Shown one piece after another: positions 9,462 through 18,235 of a stretch of DNA of 53,864 nucleotides. The position numbers were made by a program, and so were the translations under genes. How positions within the stretch are numbered: the stretch's first letter is position 1; each line of letters opens with the position of its first letter. This DNA is from Candidatus Polarisedimenticolaceae bacterium (lineage in GTDB: Bacteria; Pseudomonadota; Gammaproteobacteria; Chromatiales; Chromatiaceae): positions 1 through 53,864 of the forward strand of contig JAKISI010000015.1 in the NCBI GenBank assembly GCA_021648685.1, written 5' to 3'. The notes under the pieces are model-generated. The model made no database searches, was not told the origin of the DNA, and worked only from the letters and a program-made list of their open reading frames with translations.

Positions 9462-10807
9462 CGGCGGTTATCCAGGCCGAGAAGCTGCTGCTGCGCGGCA
9501 GCGTCGGCGACCGGCTTGAGCAGCATCCCCTCGACCGCGGGGGTGAGGTCAGAGATGACCACCCGCTCGCCCGCCTGCAGTCCGCTCTCGATGATGGCGT
9601 AGTCGCTCCCTCCGGAGCTGATATTGACCGGGCGCTGTTCCAGACGCTCTGCCTGGTTGACAATGTAGACCTGCTGGTCACGCAGGGTGCTCAACGGGAT
9701 AACGAGCTGCCCCTCCCGCGGCTCTCCCTGCAACAGCACATCGACGAACAGCCCCTTGACTAGCGGTGGTCGTCGGCCCGGCTGCACCCGGGCATAGGGG
9801 TGATCCACCTCAATGATAATGCCAACCGTGCGGGTGCGTGGATCAAGGGCGTCGCTGAGGCGGGTGACCTGGGCATCCCACTCGATGAGATACTGGTTCT
9901 GTTGCAGCTGCACCCGCGCCGAGAGGCCGAGCAGCCTGCCGATCCCGGCAGTGCCTGATTTGGTCGGATCGATCTCCACCTCGGAGTGGATCAGGTTACC
10001 CAGCCGCTCCATCGGGATCTGCACCGCGATCTCAGCCTTTTCAATGCCGTCGGCCACCACCATCAGTGACCCCAGGCCGACAAACTGCTGTAGCTCGACC
10101 TTGACCTCGGCGATACGACCGTTGAAGGGCATCCTGATCGTGGTACGTTCAAGATTGAGCCTTGCGTCCGCCAGCTGTGCCTGCTCTCTCTCCAGCTCGG
10201 CGGCCAGCCGCCGGCGATCGACCGGATAGAGCCGGATGCTGTTGATCAATGTCTGCACGCTCTTCTGCTGGGCCAGCAGGCTGCGCTGCTCCTTGCCAAG
10301 ATCGGATTGGGAGATGGTCTTGCGCTGGAACATCTTTTGTTTGCGCTGAAACTCATTTTCGGCCACCTTCAGCGCCTGCTGTTCGATCTCCAGCAGCGCC
10401 TTTGCATTGCTCTCCTGCACGTCGATCTGGGCCAGCTGCACCCGGATCGCCTCCAGGCCGGTCTCCGCCTGGGTGATGGCCAGCTCATAGTCGCGCGGGT
10501 CGATCTGCAGCAGCATCTCGCCCTGCCGGATCAGCGCTCCCCGCTTCAGGTGGGGGTGTAGTTCTGTGACCTTGCCGCTCACCTGGGCGATGCCGCTCCA
10601 TACCCGGCTGGGTTGTACATTGCCGGTGGTCATCAACTGCGGGGCGATGGTCATCTCCGGTACACTGATGATGCGCACGGCGGTCGCCTTCTCGGCCATC
10701 GCCATCTGCACGGGTTTGGCGCTGTTCCTGACCAGCAGCACCAGAATCACAACGCCAATGAGGATGGCGGGGAGTATCAGCAGCCTCTTCAGGCGGGTCT
10801 TTTTCAT
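9458..10807 (-). CDS. RND efflux periplasmic adaptor subunit (membrane fusion protein)
   Basis: A 449-residue HlyD/AcrA-type adaptor with one N-terminal transmembrane anchor (residues about 9-27). It has a lipoyl/barrel-sandwich half (VSGKVTELHPHLKRGALI and QIDPRDYE), a long alpha-helical hairpin (residues about 105-205, rich in Ala, Glu and Gln), the second lipoyl half (TIRMPFNGRIAEVKV) and C-terminal beta-barrel and membrane-proximal domains. It would bridge the RND permease to an outer-membrane channel encoded elsewhere. It overlaps both neighbours by four bases, indicating one polycistronic mRNA. Confidence 0.92.
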   Translation of the reverse strand: MKKTRLKRLLILPAILIGVVILVLLVRNSAKPVQMAMAEKATAVRIISVPEMTIAPQLMTTGNVQPSRVWSGIAQVSGKVTELHPHLKRGALIRQGEMLLQIDPRDYELAITQAETGLEAIRVQLAQIDVQESNAKALLEIEQQALKVAENEFQRKQKMFQRKTISQSDLGKEQRSLLAQQKSVQTLINSIRLYPVDRRRLAAELEREQAQLADARLNLERTTIRMPFNGRIAEVKVELQQFVGLGSLMVVADGIEKAEIAVQIPMERLGNLIHSEVEIDPTKSGTAGIGRLLGLSARVQLQQNQYLIEWDAQVTRLSDALDPRTRTVGIIIEVDHPYARVQPGRRPPLVKGLFVDVLLQGEPREGQLVIPLSTLRDQQVYIVNQAERLEQRPVNISSGGSDYAIIESGLQAGERVVISDLTPAVEGMLLKPVADAAAQQQLLGLDNRR

Positions 10808-11214
10808 GCTGTGCTCTTTTTCAGCACACTTTTCCAGGCAAAGATGGCGATCAGTGACCAGATCAGTGAACGGGCACTCATGGCGATTACCGTGCGCTGC
10901 TCATAGTTCCCTCCGTTGAGGATGTGCAGTGCAAAGAGGGCAAAGACAGCAAGGGTTGTCATGGCGATAAGAGTGGCCAGCCAGACTGCCCATCGCTCTT
11001 TTCGCCAGAGGCCGACACCGGCGACCAGGTAGGCAAATCCGGCCATGAAGTTGAACCAGAGTACAAAGGGCACATAGTTCCCCGCCTGCACCCTGGCCTC
11101 GCCATCAATAAACAGGACTGAACCGCCTGACTTGATGGTAAGCAGTCCAAACAGGATGGCGATGATAGTGACTGCCCAGGTTACTGGTGTCCGCTTAATG
11201 GGTGTGGAACTCAT
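10804..11214 (-). CDS. Small four-helix membrane protein of the RND operon
   Basis: A 136-residue, very hydrophobic protein with four predicted transmembrane segments (about 13-33, 47-67, 75-98 and 108-128). No catalytic motif is seen. It overlaps the adaptor gene and the upstream small exported protein gene by four bases each, so it belongs to the efflux operon. Its role is unknown; an accessory or assembly function is only a guess from position. Confidence 0.75.
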   Translation of the reverse strand: MSSTPIKRTPVTWAVTIIAILFGLLTIKSGGSVLFIDGEARVQAGNYVPFVLWFNFMAGFAYLVAGVGLWRKERWAVWLATLIAMTTLAVFALFALHILNGGNYEQRTVIAMSARSLIWSLIAIFAWKSVLKKSTA

Positions 11215-11459
11215 GGTTGTCTCTCCGCTGTCCTGTTCTTTTGCTGGGGCTGCTGTTCGTCACTGCCACGCTCCCTATCTGCCAGGCTGCTCTTCTCCTG
11301 ATCCATTTTGCGATGTTCGTAACCGACGCCATACCGGGTCTGTTGTGACTTGGGTTGCGGCTCTTTCTGCGACTCTTTTTGAGTGCTTATCGCAATAGCT
11401 GGGGGGATTGCAGTGGCAATAAGAAGCACTGCTATCAGGGTTGACAGACTGCTCTTCAT
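11211..11459 (-). CDS. Small exported, low-complexity protein leading the RND operon
   Basis: An 82-residue product starting at ATG 11459, which has AGGAG upstream. A clear signal peptide (MKSSLSTLIAVLLIATAIPPAIA) is followed by a short, hydrophilic, Gln/Lys/Glu/Arg-rich chain that looks disordered. No family was recognised. It overlaps the next gene by four bases and is probably the first gene of the efflux operon. The frame continues upstream to 11672, but that extension would run across the promoter region and into the response-regulator gene and is not credible. Confidence 0.65.
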   Translation of the reverse strand: MKSSLSTLIAVLLIATAIPPAIAISTQKESQKEPQPKSQQTRYGVGYEHRKMDQEKSSLADRERGSDEQQPQQKNRTAERQP

Positions 11460-11607
11460 CCTCTGCTCTCCTTGGTGGCTTCTCTTACTGCAAAGCATAA
11501 TAAAAAACTGTGTCCAGACTGTTTCAGATAGCGGCAAAAGTGTTTCAATATGTTTCAACCGGCAGCAGGAGAACCATCGGCGGGCAGCCTCTGATAGACT
11601 CAACCCC
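11460..11607. promoter_or_regulatory. Divergent promoter region with phased TGTTTCA repeats
   Basis: This 148-base gap separates the leftward efflux operon from the rightward two-component system. It contains three direct copies of TGTTTCA at 11520, 11541 and 11551, spaced 21 and 10 bases apart, that is, on the same face of the helix. OmpR-family regulators bind direct repeats with this period (established), so this is a candidate site for the adjacent response regulator. Confidence 0.5.
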
Positions 11608-12327
11608 ATGGAGAACTGCAAACCCAGTCTGCTCATTGTCGATGATGACCCCCGCCTGCGGGAGCTGCTCAACCGCTATCTGAGCGAACAGGGTTTTCTG
11701 ACCCACGCAGTTGCCGATGGCGTTGCCATGGAGCGCCACCTGGCTGAACAGGCTGTGGATCTGATTATTCTGGATCTGATGCTGCCGGGTGATGATGGCC
11801 TGACGCTTGCCAGACGGCTGCGCAGATCCTCGGAGACCCCGATCATCATCCTCTCTGCCCGCGGTGATGAGGTGGATCGTATCGTCGGCCTGGAGATTGG
11901 CGCGGATGACTATCTGCCAAAGCCCTTCAACCCGAGAGAGTTGCTGGCCCGTATCCGGGCTGTGTTGAGGCGCGGATGCCCGGAAGAGCCGCGGGAACCA
12001 GAGCGGCATATCCGTTCATTTGGCCCGTTTCAACTCAATCTTGACAATCGCACACTCAGCAAGGATGGCGAGGAGGTTCCCCTTACCGCCGGAGAGCTGG
12101 CTTTGATGGAGGTGTTTGCCGAGCACCCCAACCGGATTCTGAACCGTGACAGGCTGGTCGATCTTCTCAAGGGGTATGACCGTTCGCCTTTTGATCGCAG
12201 TATTGATGTGCGGGTTACCCGGCTCAGGCGCAAGATCGAGCCTGATCCAAAGGCCCCCCGCTTCATCCGCACGGTTTGGGGTCGGGGCTACCTCTTCACC
12301 CCGGAAGCTGTAGAGAGAGAGGCCTGA
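11608..12327 (+). CDS. OmpR/PhoB-family response regulator
   Basis: A 239-residue regulator from ATG 11608. The receiver domain (residues 1-120) shows the acidic pocket IVDDD, the phospho-acceptor in LIILDLMLPGDDG, and KPFNPRE. The winged-helix domain (about 135-235) ends in RLRRKIEPDPKAPRFIRTVW, then GRGYLF, as in OmpR. It is paired with the histidine kinase three bases downstream and diverges from the RND operon, which it most likely controls. The open frame extends upstream to 11383 but only the ATG at 11608 begins the receiver domain properly. Confidence 0.92.
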   Translation: MENCKPSLLIVDDDPRLRELLNRYLSEQGFLTHAVADGVAMERHLAEQAVDLIILDLMLPGDDGLTLARRLRRSSETPIIILSARGDEVDRIVGLEIGADDYLPKPFNPRELLARIRAVLRRGCPEEPREPERHIRSFGPFQLNLDNRTLSKDGEEVPLTAGELALMEVFAEHPNRILNRDRLVDLLKGYDRSPFDRSIDVRVTRLRRKIEPDPKAPRFIRTVWGRGYLFTPEAVEREA

Positions 12328-12330
12328 GCC

Positions 12331-13647
12331 GTGCGCCATCCCAAAACGCTCTTTGCCCGAACCGGCCTGACCATCGCCATAGCCATGCTGCTCTTTCTGC
12401 TCTTCTCTGGCGGGGTTATTTTCTACTACATCCTGGGGCCGGTGGCGCGGCAGGCAGCGGATGATCTGGCCGCATTGATGGTGCTTTCCAGCAAGACCTG
12501 GGTGGAGCTGCCCCCTGAGACTCGTCCCGACTTTGAGGATGAGCTGCGCACCCAGCATAGACTGACCCTGACCCATTCCAACACGCCTCTCGATACGCTG
12601 GTGGTCAAAAGCCCCTTTATGCATTTTCTGGAGGATGCTCTCTCCCAGCGGCTGGAAACCGATATTCCCATTATGCTGGACTCGGCAGACCGCGATTGGT
12701 TTTGGGTCGATATTCCTGTGGCAGATCAGAGGCTCCGCATCGGCTTCTCACATGATCGCATCCAGGCGCGCCCACCGGTTGCTGTGCTTCTGCTTATACT
12801 GGGTGCCTGCATCATCACCCTGTTGACTTCACTGCTGCTGGTGCGGCGACTGACCCGCCCGCTGGCCCGCCTCGCTGAGGAGACCTCCCGTTTTGGGCGC
12901 GGCGAGAGGCCTGATTCCCTGTCGGAGGAGGGGCCGGAAGAGCTTGCCCTGCTGGCGCGCAACTTCAATCGCATGACCGGCCAGGTTCAGCAACTGCTCA
13001 CCAACCGGACGACCCTGCTGGGCGGCATCTCCCATGACCTGCGCACACCGATCGCCCGCCTCCGGCTCGCCCTGGAACTCATCAGCACTGAAAATGACCC
13101 AAAATTGCTGGAGGGTATGCATCACGACCTGGAAGAGATGAACCATCTGATTACACGCACCCTGGAGCTGGCCAGGGGGATGGAGGGTGCAAGCCGGGAT
13201 ATCGAAACCATTGACCTGGGATTGCTGATCAGTGAGCTGGTTTCCTCCCATGAGAGCCAGGGTGTGAAGATCGAATGGAGAAAACCACCTGCCTGTTTGC
13301 TGCAGACCAACCCGGTCGCCTTGAACCGGGTTCTGACAAACCTGCTTGAAAATGCCATCTGTTATGGCCAGGGCAAGCCGGTCAGCGTAGCGCTTGAGTG
13401 CGATGCCGAAAGGGTGATTGTTACCTTGACCGATCACGGCCCAGGCATCTCTGAAGACCAGCTTGATGCAGTATTTCAGCCCTTCTACCGACTCGAAGGG
13501 TCACGCAGCCGATCAACCGGCGGCAGTGGGCTGGGTCTTGCGATTGTCAAACAGCTCTGTGATATCTACGGCTGGAAGGTGCGGCTGCAGCCGCATTCAG
13601 AGGGCGGTCTGATTGCCTGTTTAACGATCCCCAAAAGCTGTTGTTGA
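12331..13647 (+). CDS. EnvZ-like sensor histidine kinase
   Basis: A 438-residue membrane kinase starting at GTG 12331. Two transmembrane helices (about 12-33 and 149-170) flank a periplasmic sensor loop of about 115 residues. A HAMP linker (RRLTRPLARLAEE) follows, then the H-box GGISHDLRTPIARLR containing the phosphorylated His, an N box (NLLENAICYG), and G boxes (DHGPGISEDQL, GGSGLGLAIVKQL). It would phosphorylate the preceding response regulator. A signal related to envelope stress or a pump substrate is inferred only from the divergent efflux operon. Confidence 0.9.
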   Translation: MRHPKTLFARTGLTIAIAMLLFLLFSGGVIFYYILGPVARQAADDLAALMVLSSKTWVELPPETRPDFEDELRTQHRLTLTHSNTPLDTLVVKSPFMHFLEDALSQRLETDIPIMLDSADRDWFWVDIPVADQRLRIGFSHDRIQARPPVAVLLLILGACIITLLTSLLLVRRLTRPLARLAEETSRFGRGERPDSLSEEGPEELALLARNFNRMTGQVQQLLTNRTTLLGGISHDLRTPIARLRLALELISTENDPKLLEGMHHDLEEMNHLITRTLELARGMEGASRDIETIDLGLLISELVSSHESQGVKIEWRKPPACLLQTNPVALNRVLTNLLENAICYGQGKPVSVALECDAERVIVTLTDHGPGISEDQLDAVFQPFYRLEGSRSRSTGGSGLGLAIVKQLCDIYGWKVRLQPHSEGGLIACLTIPKSCC

Positions 13648-13734
13648 TTCAATAATGGCGATACCTCAGACTCTGCTCTTTTCGATAGCCCCAAGAGGCT
13701 GTCCGAGAATAATAGTTGAGAGTGGAGGATGATC

Positions 13735-14232
13735 ATGATTATTGAACAGGCCATTCTGGCTGGCGGCTGCTTCTGGGGGATGCAGGAGTTGATCCGCAGA
13801 GAGCCGGGGGTTTTGAAGACACGGGTGGGTTACACGGGCGACGATCTGCCCAATGCCACCTACCGCAATCACGGCAACCATGCGGAGGCTATTGAGATAG
13901 AGTTTGACAACGAAATTCTTGGTTATCGGGATCTGCTGGCGCTCTTTTTCCAGATCCATGATCCGACCACTCTTGATCGCCAAGGCAATGATGTTGGCCC
14001 CTCCTACCGCTCAGAGATCTTCTATCTCAGTGATGAGCAGAGAGCTGTTGCACTGAAAACCATCGAGGATATCGATGCATCAGGCCGGTGGCCTGGTTCG
14101 GTGGTGACCCGGGTCAGCCCGGCGGGTGAGTTTTGGGAGGCGGAGCCAGAGCATCAGGACTATCTGCAACGCTACCCGCAAGGCTACAGCTGCCATTTTC
14201 CCCGTCCGGACTGGGTATTGCCGCGCAGTTGA
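13735..14232 (+). CDS. msrA: Peptide-methionine (S)-S-oxide reductase MsrA
   Basis: A 165-residue repair enzyme that reduces methionine-S-sulfoxide in proteins. The catalytic motif [10 protein letters not shown] lies at the N terminus, followed by [18 protein letters not shown] and YRSEIFY, all typical of MsrA. The start at 13735 is preferred to the ATG at 13729 because GGAGG (13724-13728) leaves a six-base spacer only for the former. It stands alone downstream of the histidine kinase. Confidence 0.93.
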   Translation: MIIEQAILAGGCFWGMQELIRREPGVLKTRVGYTGDDLPNATYRNHGNHAEAIEIEFDNEILGYRDLLALFFQIHDPTTLDRQGNDVGPSYRSEIFYLSDEQRAVALKTIEDIDASGRWPGSVVTRVSPAGEFWEAEPEHQDYLQRYPQGYSCHFPRPDWVLPRS

Positions 14233-14262
14233 TCATGGCGCAGGCAACGGTGTCCGGCCACT

Positions 14263-14556
14263 TTATATGTACCTCAACAGCATGAGCTTGAGATGCGTAT
14301 GATAAAGCGTATGGGAGGACTTCCGGATAAAATTGAATTTCAGAAAGCGCAGGATTTGTCGGCTCGCCTTGGCGACATGGCCATACAGCTTGTGAAGCCA
14401 CATCATTGGAACAAATTCAGCTTGGTCATTATCCATTCGCTTCTCTCTTTTTTCGATCGCCTTTTCATCCTCAATGCCAAATTCAAGCATTTTCTCATTC
14501 ATGAATATGGCCACTAAAAGACTGGTGATAATAGCCAGTCTGGCTTGATTTTCCAT
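14263..14556 (-). CDS. Doubtful small hypothetical protein
   Basis: A 97-codon frame whose first 20 residues (MENQARLAIITSLLVAIFMN) look like a membrane helix, followed by a charged segment. It lies against the left end of the IS200-like remnant. No family is recognised and the ribosome site is weak (GAAGG well upstream). It could be a real small membrane protein, a remnant or chance. Confidence 0.25.
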   Translation of the reverse strand: MENQARLAIITSLLVAIFMNEKMLEFGIEDEKAIEKREKRMDNDQAEFVPMMWLHKLYGHVAKASRQILRFLKFNFIRKSSHTLYHTHLKLMLLRYI

Positions 14557-14651
14557 GCGTAAGGTTTAAACCTTCGCCTTCCAGGCGAACAGATTTATCC
14601 CCCAGCAATAAGATTTGCCAGGATGCTTCCCTAGCCATGGGAGGATAAGAG

Positions 14652-14976
14652 ATGAAATATCGGTATGGTAGTCATACAGCCTATGCAATTGAGTATCACT
14701 TTGTTGGGGCTATGCCATATTGAGTGGGGGGATACAGCTATTTTTCATAGACACAGACGCCTATATGGATATAGGCGTCTGTGTCTATTCATTGAACCAC
14801 TCGATATGGCATAGCCCCACTTTGTTTGGGTAACGAAATATCGCTTCTGGGCAAGAGGGTATTTTTGTGCGACGGTGGGGCAGATGATGGAAGAGATGAT
14901 CCAAGATTACTTGGAACATCATTTTGAGCCGAGGCCAAGCGCAGATTTTAAAATGGAAGTAGAACCGGACGAATAA
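14652..14976 (+). pseudogene. tnpA: IS200-like transposase TnpA, deleted and interrupted
   Basis: Removing the 113-bp insert and one copy of the duplication restores a frame beginning MKYRYGSHTAYAIEYHFVWV and TKYR, the canonical IS200 start, then jumping directly to FWARGYFCATVG, which normally lies near the C terminus. The middle of the protein, including the HUH metal-binding histidines, is absent. The remaining C terminus (MMEEMIQDYLEHH onward) ends at TAA 14974-14976. The gene therefore suffered an internal deletion and a MITE insertion. Confidence 0.85.
14706..14818. mobile_element. 113-bp MITE-like nested palindrome with 8-bp target duplication
   Basis: The outer ends are near-perfect 22-bp inverted repeats (GGGGCTATGCCATAT... 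with one mismatch). Inside is a second perfect inverted repeat of 20 bp per arm with a two-base centre (ATAGACACAGACGCCTATAT). It is flanked by ACTTTGTT on both sides (14698-14705 and 14819-14826), and removing it restores the tnpA frame. It has no coding capacity and would need a transposase in trans. Confidence 0.85.
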
Positions 14977-15055
14977 ACGGGGCTATCCGCCCCGTATCCG
15001 GACTTTCAGTCCGAAAATCTAACCCACAGGTCTTTAGCCGGTGGTTGTTGAGTTC

Positions 15056-15259
15056 CTTTTAAATGCAGAAATGTCTCTATCCAACCTGCTGAGGAATTTT
15101 AGCGGGAGCGGCTGTGGCTAATGGGCAGTCCTGGGTAATAGGCAGTCCTAGCCTGAATCGCTTGAATACGTTACACTTCGTCCATTAATAGATGGGGCTG
15201 ATACAGCCCCTGTTTTTTTTCGCCCCGCCAAGGGCTACTGTTTTTCTCGGAGTTAAATC
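15056..15259. other. Noncoding region upstream of rpoZ
   Basis: About 200 bases between the IS remnant and rpoZ. It holds a near-direct repeat of GGCAGTCCT, then an intrinsic terminator with no recognisable gene before it. gmk, which often precedes rpoZ in gammaproteobacteria, is absent. Confidence 0.5.
15194..15220 (+). terminator. Strong intrinsic terminator upstream of rpoZ
   Basis: GGGGCTG / CAGCCCC stem with an ATA loop, followed at once by TGTTTTTTTT. It would end a rightward transcript arising in the noncoding region or from the IS remnant. Confidence 0.8.
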
Positions 15260-15544
15260 ATGGCGCGTATCACGGTAGAGGATTGTTTGGAAAATGTAGA
15301 CAACCGATTTCATCTGGTGCTGCTGGCAAGCAAGCGTGCCCGCCAACTGGAGAATGGTGTCGATCCGCTTCTGCCTTGGGAAAACGATAAGCCGACGGTT
15401 GTGGCGCTACGTGAAATTGCAGAAGGCCTGGTAGACGATGCCACCATATCCCCCCCCCAGGAGATCACCGACCCAGATCAGGCGCTGAGCGCTGAGATGG
15501 CCGGGATAGCAGAAGCGGATACCCCTGCTGCCAGTGAGAAGTAA
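15260..15544 (+). CDS. rpoZ: RNA polymerase omega subunit
   Basis: A 94-residue protein beginning [17 protein letters not shown], followed by [12 protein letters not shown], which is diagnostic of omega. It binds the beta-prime subunit, helps RNA polymerase assembly and forms part of a ppGpp site. CGGAG precedes the ATG. It is followed 64 bases later by spoT, the common rpoZ-spoT pair, probably one operon. Confidence 0.95.
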   Translation: MARITVEDCLENVDNRFHLVLLASKRARQLENGVDPLLPWENDKPTVVALREIAEGLVDDATISPPQEITDPDQALSAEMAGIAEADTPAASEK

Positions 15545-15608
15545 AAGCGGGGGCAAAGACGATCGGGCCGACGGCCGGGGTTGCCCGTTTCACATCTACT
15601 AAAGCGGC

Positions 15609-17795
15609 ATGGCCAAACCCCACACAACGCCTGCCAACTCCCCCCAAAATCCTGCGCCAGGCGATTCACCCCTCCCATCAATTGATGGGTTTTGCAGATC
15701 GCTGGCCTCTTACCTTGAGCCCGGGCAGATCCACGAGGTGCGCCGCGCCTTTCAGTTTGGCAGCGAGGCTCATAAGGGCCAGACACGCAAGACTGGCGAA
15801 CCCTACATCTTCCACCCGCTCGCTGTAGCCTGCATCCTGGCTGAGATGCACATGGATCATAAGTGCCTTATGGCGGCCATTCTGCATGATGTCATTGAAG
15901 ATACGCCCACCGCAAAAGAGCAGCTGATCGAATGCTTTGATGAAGAGATTGCCGAACTGGTGGATGGGGTCAGCAAACTGACCCAGATTGATTTCAAGAC
16001 ACACGCCGAGGCGCAGGCGGCCAGCCTGCAAAAGATGCTGCTGGCGATGACCAAGGATATCCGCGTGATCCTGATCAAGCTGGCAGACCGTCTGCACAAC
16101 ATGCGCACGCTGGGCGTGATGCGCCCGGAAAAATGTCGCCGGATCTCGCGTGAAACCCTGGAAATATATGCACCCATTGCCAACCGGCTTGGCATCAATA
16201 CGATGCGGCTGGAGCTTGAGGAGCTGGGCTTTATGGCGCATTGGCCGATGCGATACCGCGCCCTGAAAATGGCTGTTGCCGGTGCGCGAGGCAATCGCAA
16301 AGAGGTGCTTGGCACGGTTGAAACCGCGATCCGGGAGCGCCTGCATCAGGAGGGGTTGTCGGGGGAGGTGGTGGGCCGACAGAAGCACCTCTACAGCATC
16401 TACAACAAGATGCGGACAAAAAAGAGTTCGTTCTCTGAGGTGGTGGATGTCTTTGCCTTTCGTATCACGGTAGACAAGGTGGACACCTGTTATCGGGCGT
16501 TGGGTGTGGTGCATAATCTGTATAAACCCATGCCGGGTCGCTTTAAGGATTTTATTGCGATACCCAAAGCCAATGGCTATCAATCGCTGCATACGGCGCT
16601 GTTTGGGCCGCATGGGATGCCCATCGAGATCCAGATCCGCACCGGGGAGATGCATCAGCTCTCGGAGTCAGGCATCGCTGCACACTGGATGTACAAAACA
16701 GGTGGCAAAGGAAACGGCTCTGCCCAGGCTCGGGCCTCGGAGTGGGTAAAAAATCTCCTTGAGATGCAGAAAGGCGCAGGTGATTCACTGGAGTTTCTTG
16801 AGCACGTCAAGGTGGATCTGTTTCCCGATGAGGTCTACGTCTTTACCCCACGCGGGGAGATCATGGTATTGGCCCAAGGGGCGACGGTGATCGATTTTGC
16901 CTATGCGGTTCACAGCGATGTCGGCAACCAGTGCGTGGCGGCGCGGGTTGACCGGCGATTGGCGCCGCTGCGCAGTCGCATCTACAATGGGCAGACGGTT
17001 GAGGTTATCACCGCACCCGGCGGTTCACCCAACCCGGCGTGGCTGAACTTTGTGGTGACGGCAAAGGCGAGAGCCAATATCCGCGCCTATCTGAAAAACC
17101 TCCAACAACAGGAGGCGGTCAATCTGGGCGGCCGGTTGCTGGAGACAGAGCTGCACGCCTATGACCAGTCGCTCGCCAGTATTCCAGAGAGTAAAATCGA
17201 GCAGTTGCTGGCTGAGTTTAAACATCATCAACTGGATGACCTGCTGGCCGATATAGGGCTGGGCAACCGCATGGCCAGATTGGTTGCGCGTCGTATGGCA
17301 GGCCCCGATGCGGAGCGCGCACAAGAGCCTGTCGACCATGAAAAACCGGCGGGTCAGCTGGCGATCAAGGGTACAGAGGGGATGGTGGTCAGTTTTGCCA
17401 AGTGCTGCCGGCCGATACCGGGCGATGCCATTATTGCGGTCTTCAACCCGGGCAGTGGGATGAGCGTGCATCGGCAGGAGTGCCCTAATCTGGGCGATTT
17501 CCGTAAGGGTGGCGAGAACTGGCTGGATGTCTGCTGGGAAGAGGATGTGGATACGGAGTTCAGCACAGAGATCCGTATCGAGGCCGGCACCAAACGTGGC
17601 GTGCTGGCGACGGTTGCTGCCTCCATTGCAGAGATGGGGTGCAACATTGAAAATGTCAGCATCGAAGAGCGGGATGGACTCTCCTCCACGCTGGACTTCA
17701 CTATTGCGGTTCGAGGGCGTAAACACCTGGCGAGAATCATCCGCCACCTGCGCTCGCTGCCCCCCGTAATGCGCATAACCAGAGCCCAGGGATAG
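15609..17795 (+). CDS. spoT: Bifunctional (p)ppGpp synthetase/hydrolase SpoT
   Basis: A 728-residue RelA/SpoT enzyme with full domain order: HD hydrolase domain (LHDVIEDT, H93-D94 and E98-D99), a synthetase domain with the RFKD motif at 311-314 (the charge type found in bifunctional enzymes) and YQSLHT, a TGS domain ([12 protein letters not shown]...), a helical/zinc-finger region (CCRPIPGD) and a C-terminal ACT domain from about 655. It makes and degrades the alarmone that acts with DksA. The extended N terminus before the HD domain is Pro-rich and variable. Confidence 0.95.
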   Translation: MAKPHTTPANSPQNPAPGDSPLPSIDGFCRSLASYLEPGQIHEVRRAFQFGSEAHKGQTRKTGEPYIFHPLAVACILAEMHMDHKCLMAAILHDVIEDTPTAKEQLIECFDEEIAELVDGVSKLTQIDFKTHAEAQAASLQKMLLAMTKDIRVILIKLADRLHNMRTLGVMRPEKCRRISRETLEIYAPIANRLGINTMRLELEELGFMAHWPMRYRALKMAVAGARGNRKEVLGTVETAIRERLHQEGLSGEVVGRQKHLYSIYNKMRTKKSSFSEVVDVFAFRITVDKVDTCYRALGVVHNLYKPMPGRFKDFIAIPKANGYQSLHTALFGPHGMPIEIQIRTGEMHQLSESGIAAHWMYKTGGKGNGSAQARASEWVKNLLEMQKGAGDSLEFLEHVKVDLFPDEVYVFTPRGEIMVLAQGATVIDFAYAVHSDVGNQCVAARVDRRLAPLRSRIYNGQTVEVITAPGGSPNPAWLNFVVTAKARANIRAYLKNLQQQEAVNLGGRLLETELHAYDQSLASIPESKIEQLLAEFKHHQLDDLLADIGLGNRMARLVARRMAGPDAERAQEPVDHEKPAGQLAIKGTEGMVVSFAKCCRPIPGDAIIAVFNPGSGMSVHRQECPNLGDFRKGGENWLDVCWEEDVDTEFSTEIRIEAGTKRGVLATVAASIAEMGCNIENVSIEERDGLSSTLDFTIAVRGRKHLARIIRHLRSLPPVMRITRAQG

Positions 17796-17835
17796 CCCTG
17801 GCTTAACGCTATATTCGAATAACAGGAGAGCAGTT

Positions 17836-18222
17836 ATGGCGAGAGAGATCATCCGTACCGACCAGGCCCCGCAAGCGATCGGCACCTACTCCCAGGCGGT
17901 TAAAAGCGGCTCGACGGTCTATCTTTCCGGACAGATTCCACTGCTGCCAGAGAGCATGGAGATGGAGGAGGGTGATATTGAGCTACAGATCCGGCGGGTA
18001 TTTGATAACCTGCAGGCGGTGGCAAGGGCGGCGGGGGGAGAGCTTGCCGATGTGGTCAAGCTAAATGTGTTTCTGACGGATCTTGCCCATTTTCCAGTGG
18101 TCAACCAGGTGATGGCGGACTACTTTTCAGAGCCATACCCGGCTCGGGCAGCCATTGGTGTTGCGGCGCTTCCAAAAGGTGCTGAGGTGGAGATGGATGC
18201 AGTTATGGAGCTTGGCGAGTAA
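17836..18222 (+). CDS. ridA: RidA-family enamine/imine deaminase
   Basis: A 128-residue YjgF/YER057c/UK114 protein. It shows the N-terminal [12 protein letters not shown] segment, [10 protein letters not shown] and the active-site block [20 protein letters not shown] with the substrate-binding Arg. It hydrolyses reactive enamines formed by PLP-dependent dehydratases. AGGAG precedes the ATG. It follows spoT by 40 bases, an arrangement common in gammaproteobacteria, and may share its transcript. It is convergent with cheV. Confidence 0.95.
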   Translation: MAREIIRTDQAPQAIGTYSQAVKSGSTVYLSGQIPLLPESMEMEEGDIELQIRRVFDNLQAVARAAGGELADVVKLNVFLTDLAHFPVVNQVMADYFSEPYPARAAIGVAALPKGAEVEMDAVMELGE

Positions 18223-18235
18223 CTGTTCAGGTTTT

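Larger units (their letters stand above)
14560..15055 (+). mobile_element. IS200/IS605-family element, internally deleted and interrupted
   Basis: The left end has small palindromes (14561-14574 and 14575-14587), then a ribosome site and a tnpA start. The right end has two hairpins (14977-14995 and 14999-15013) followed by a GGTGGTTGTTGAGTT-like terminus, as is usual in IS200/IS605 elements, which transpose as single strands using subterminal hairpins. The transposase is internally deleted and a MITE-like element is inserted in it, so the copy is dead on its own. Outer limits are approximate. Confidence 0.75.

Noticed and set aside
6738-9602. Several plus-strand frames of 130-240 codons within the RND genes
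   Set aside because: They lie opposite well-conserved RND and adaptor coding sequence and show no family motifs.
14293-14517. 74-codon plus frame overlapping the doubtful minus frame at 14263-14556
   Set aside because: No ribosome site; the opposite strand frame has at least a plausible membrane helix, and even that is weak.
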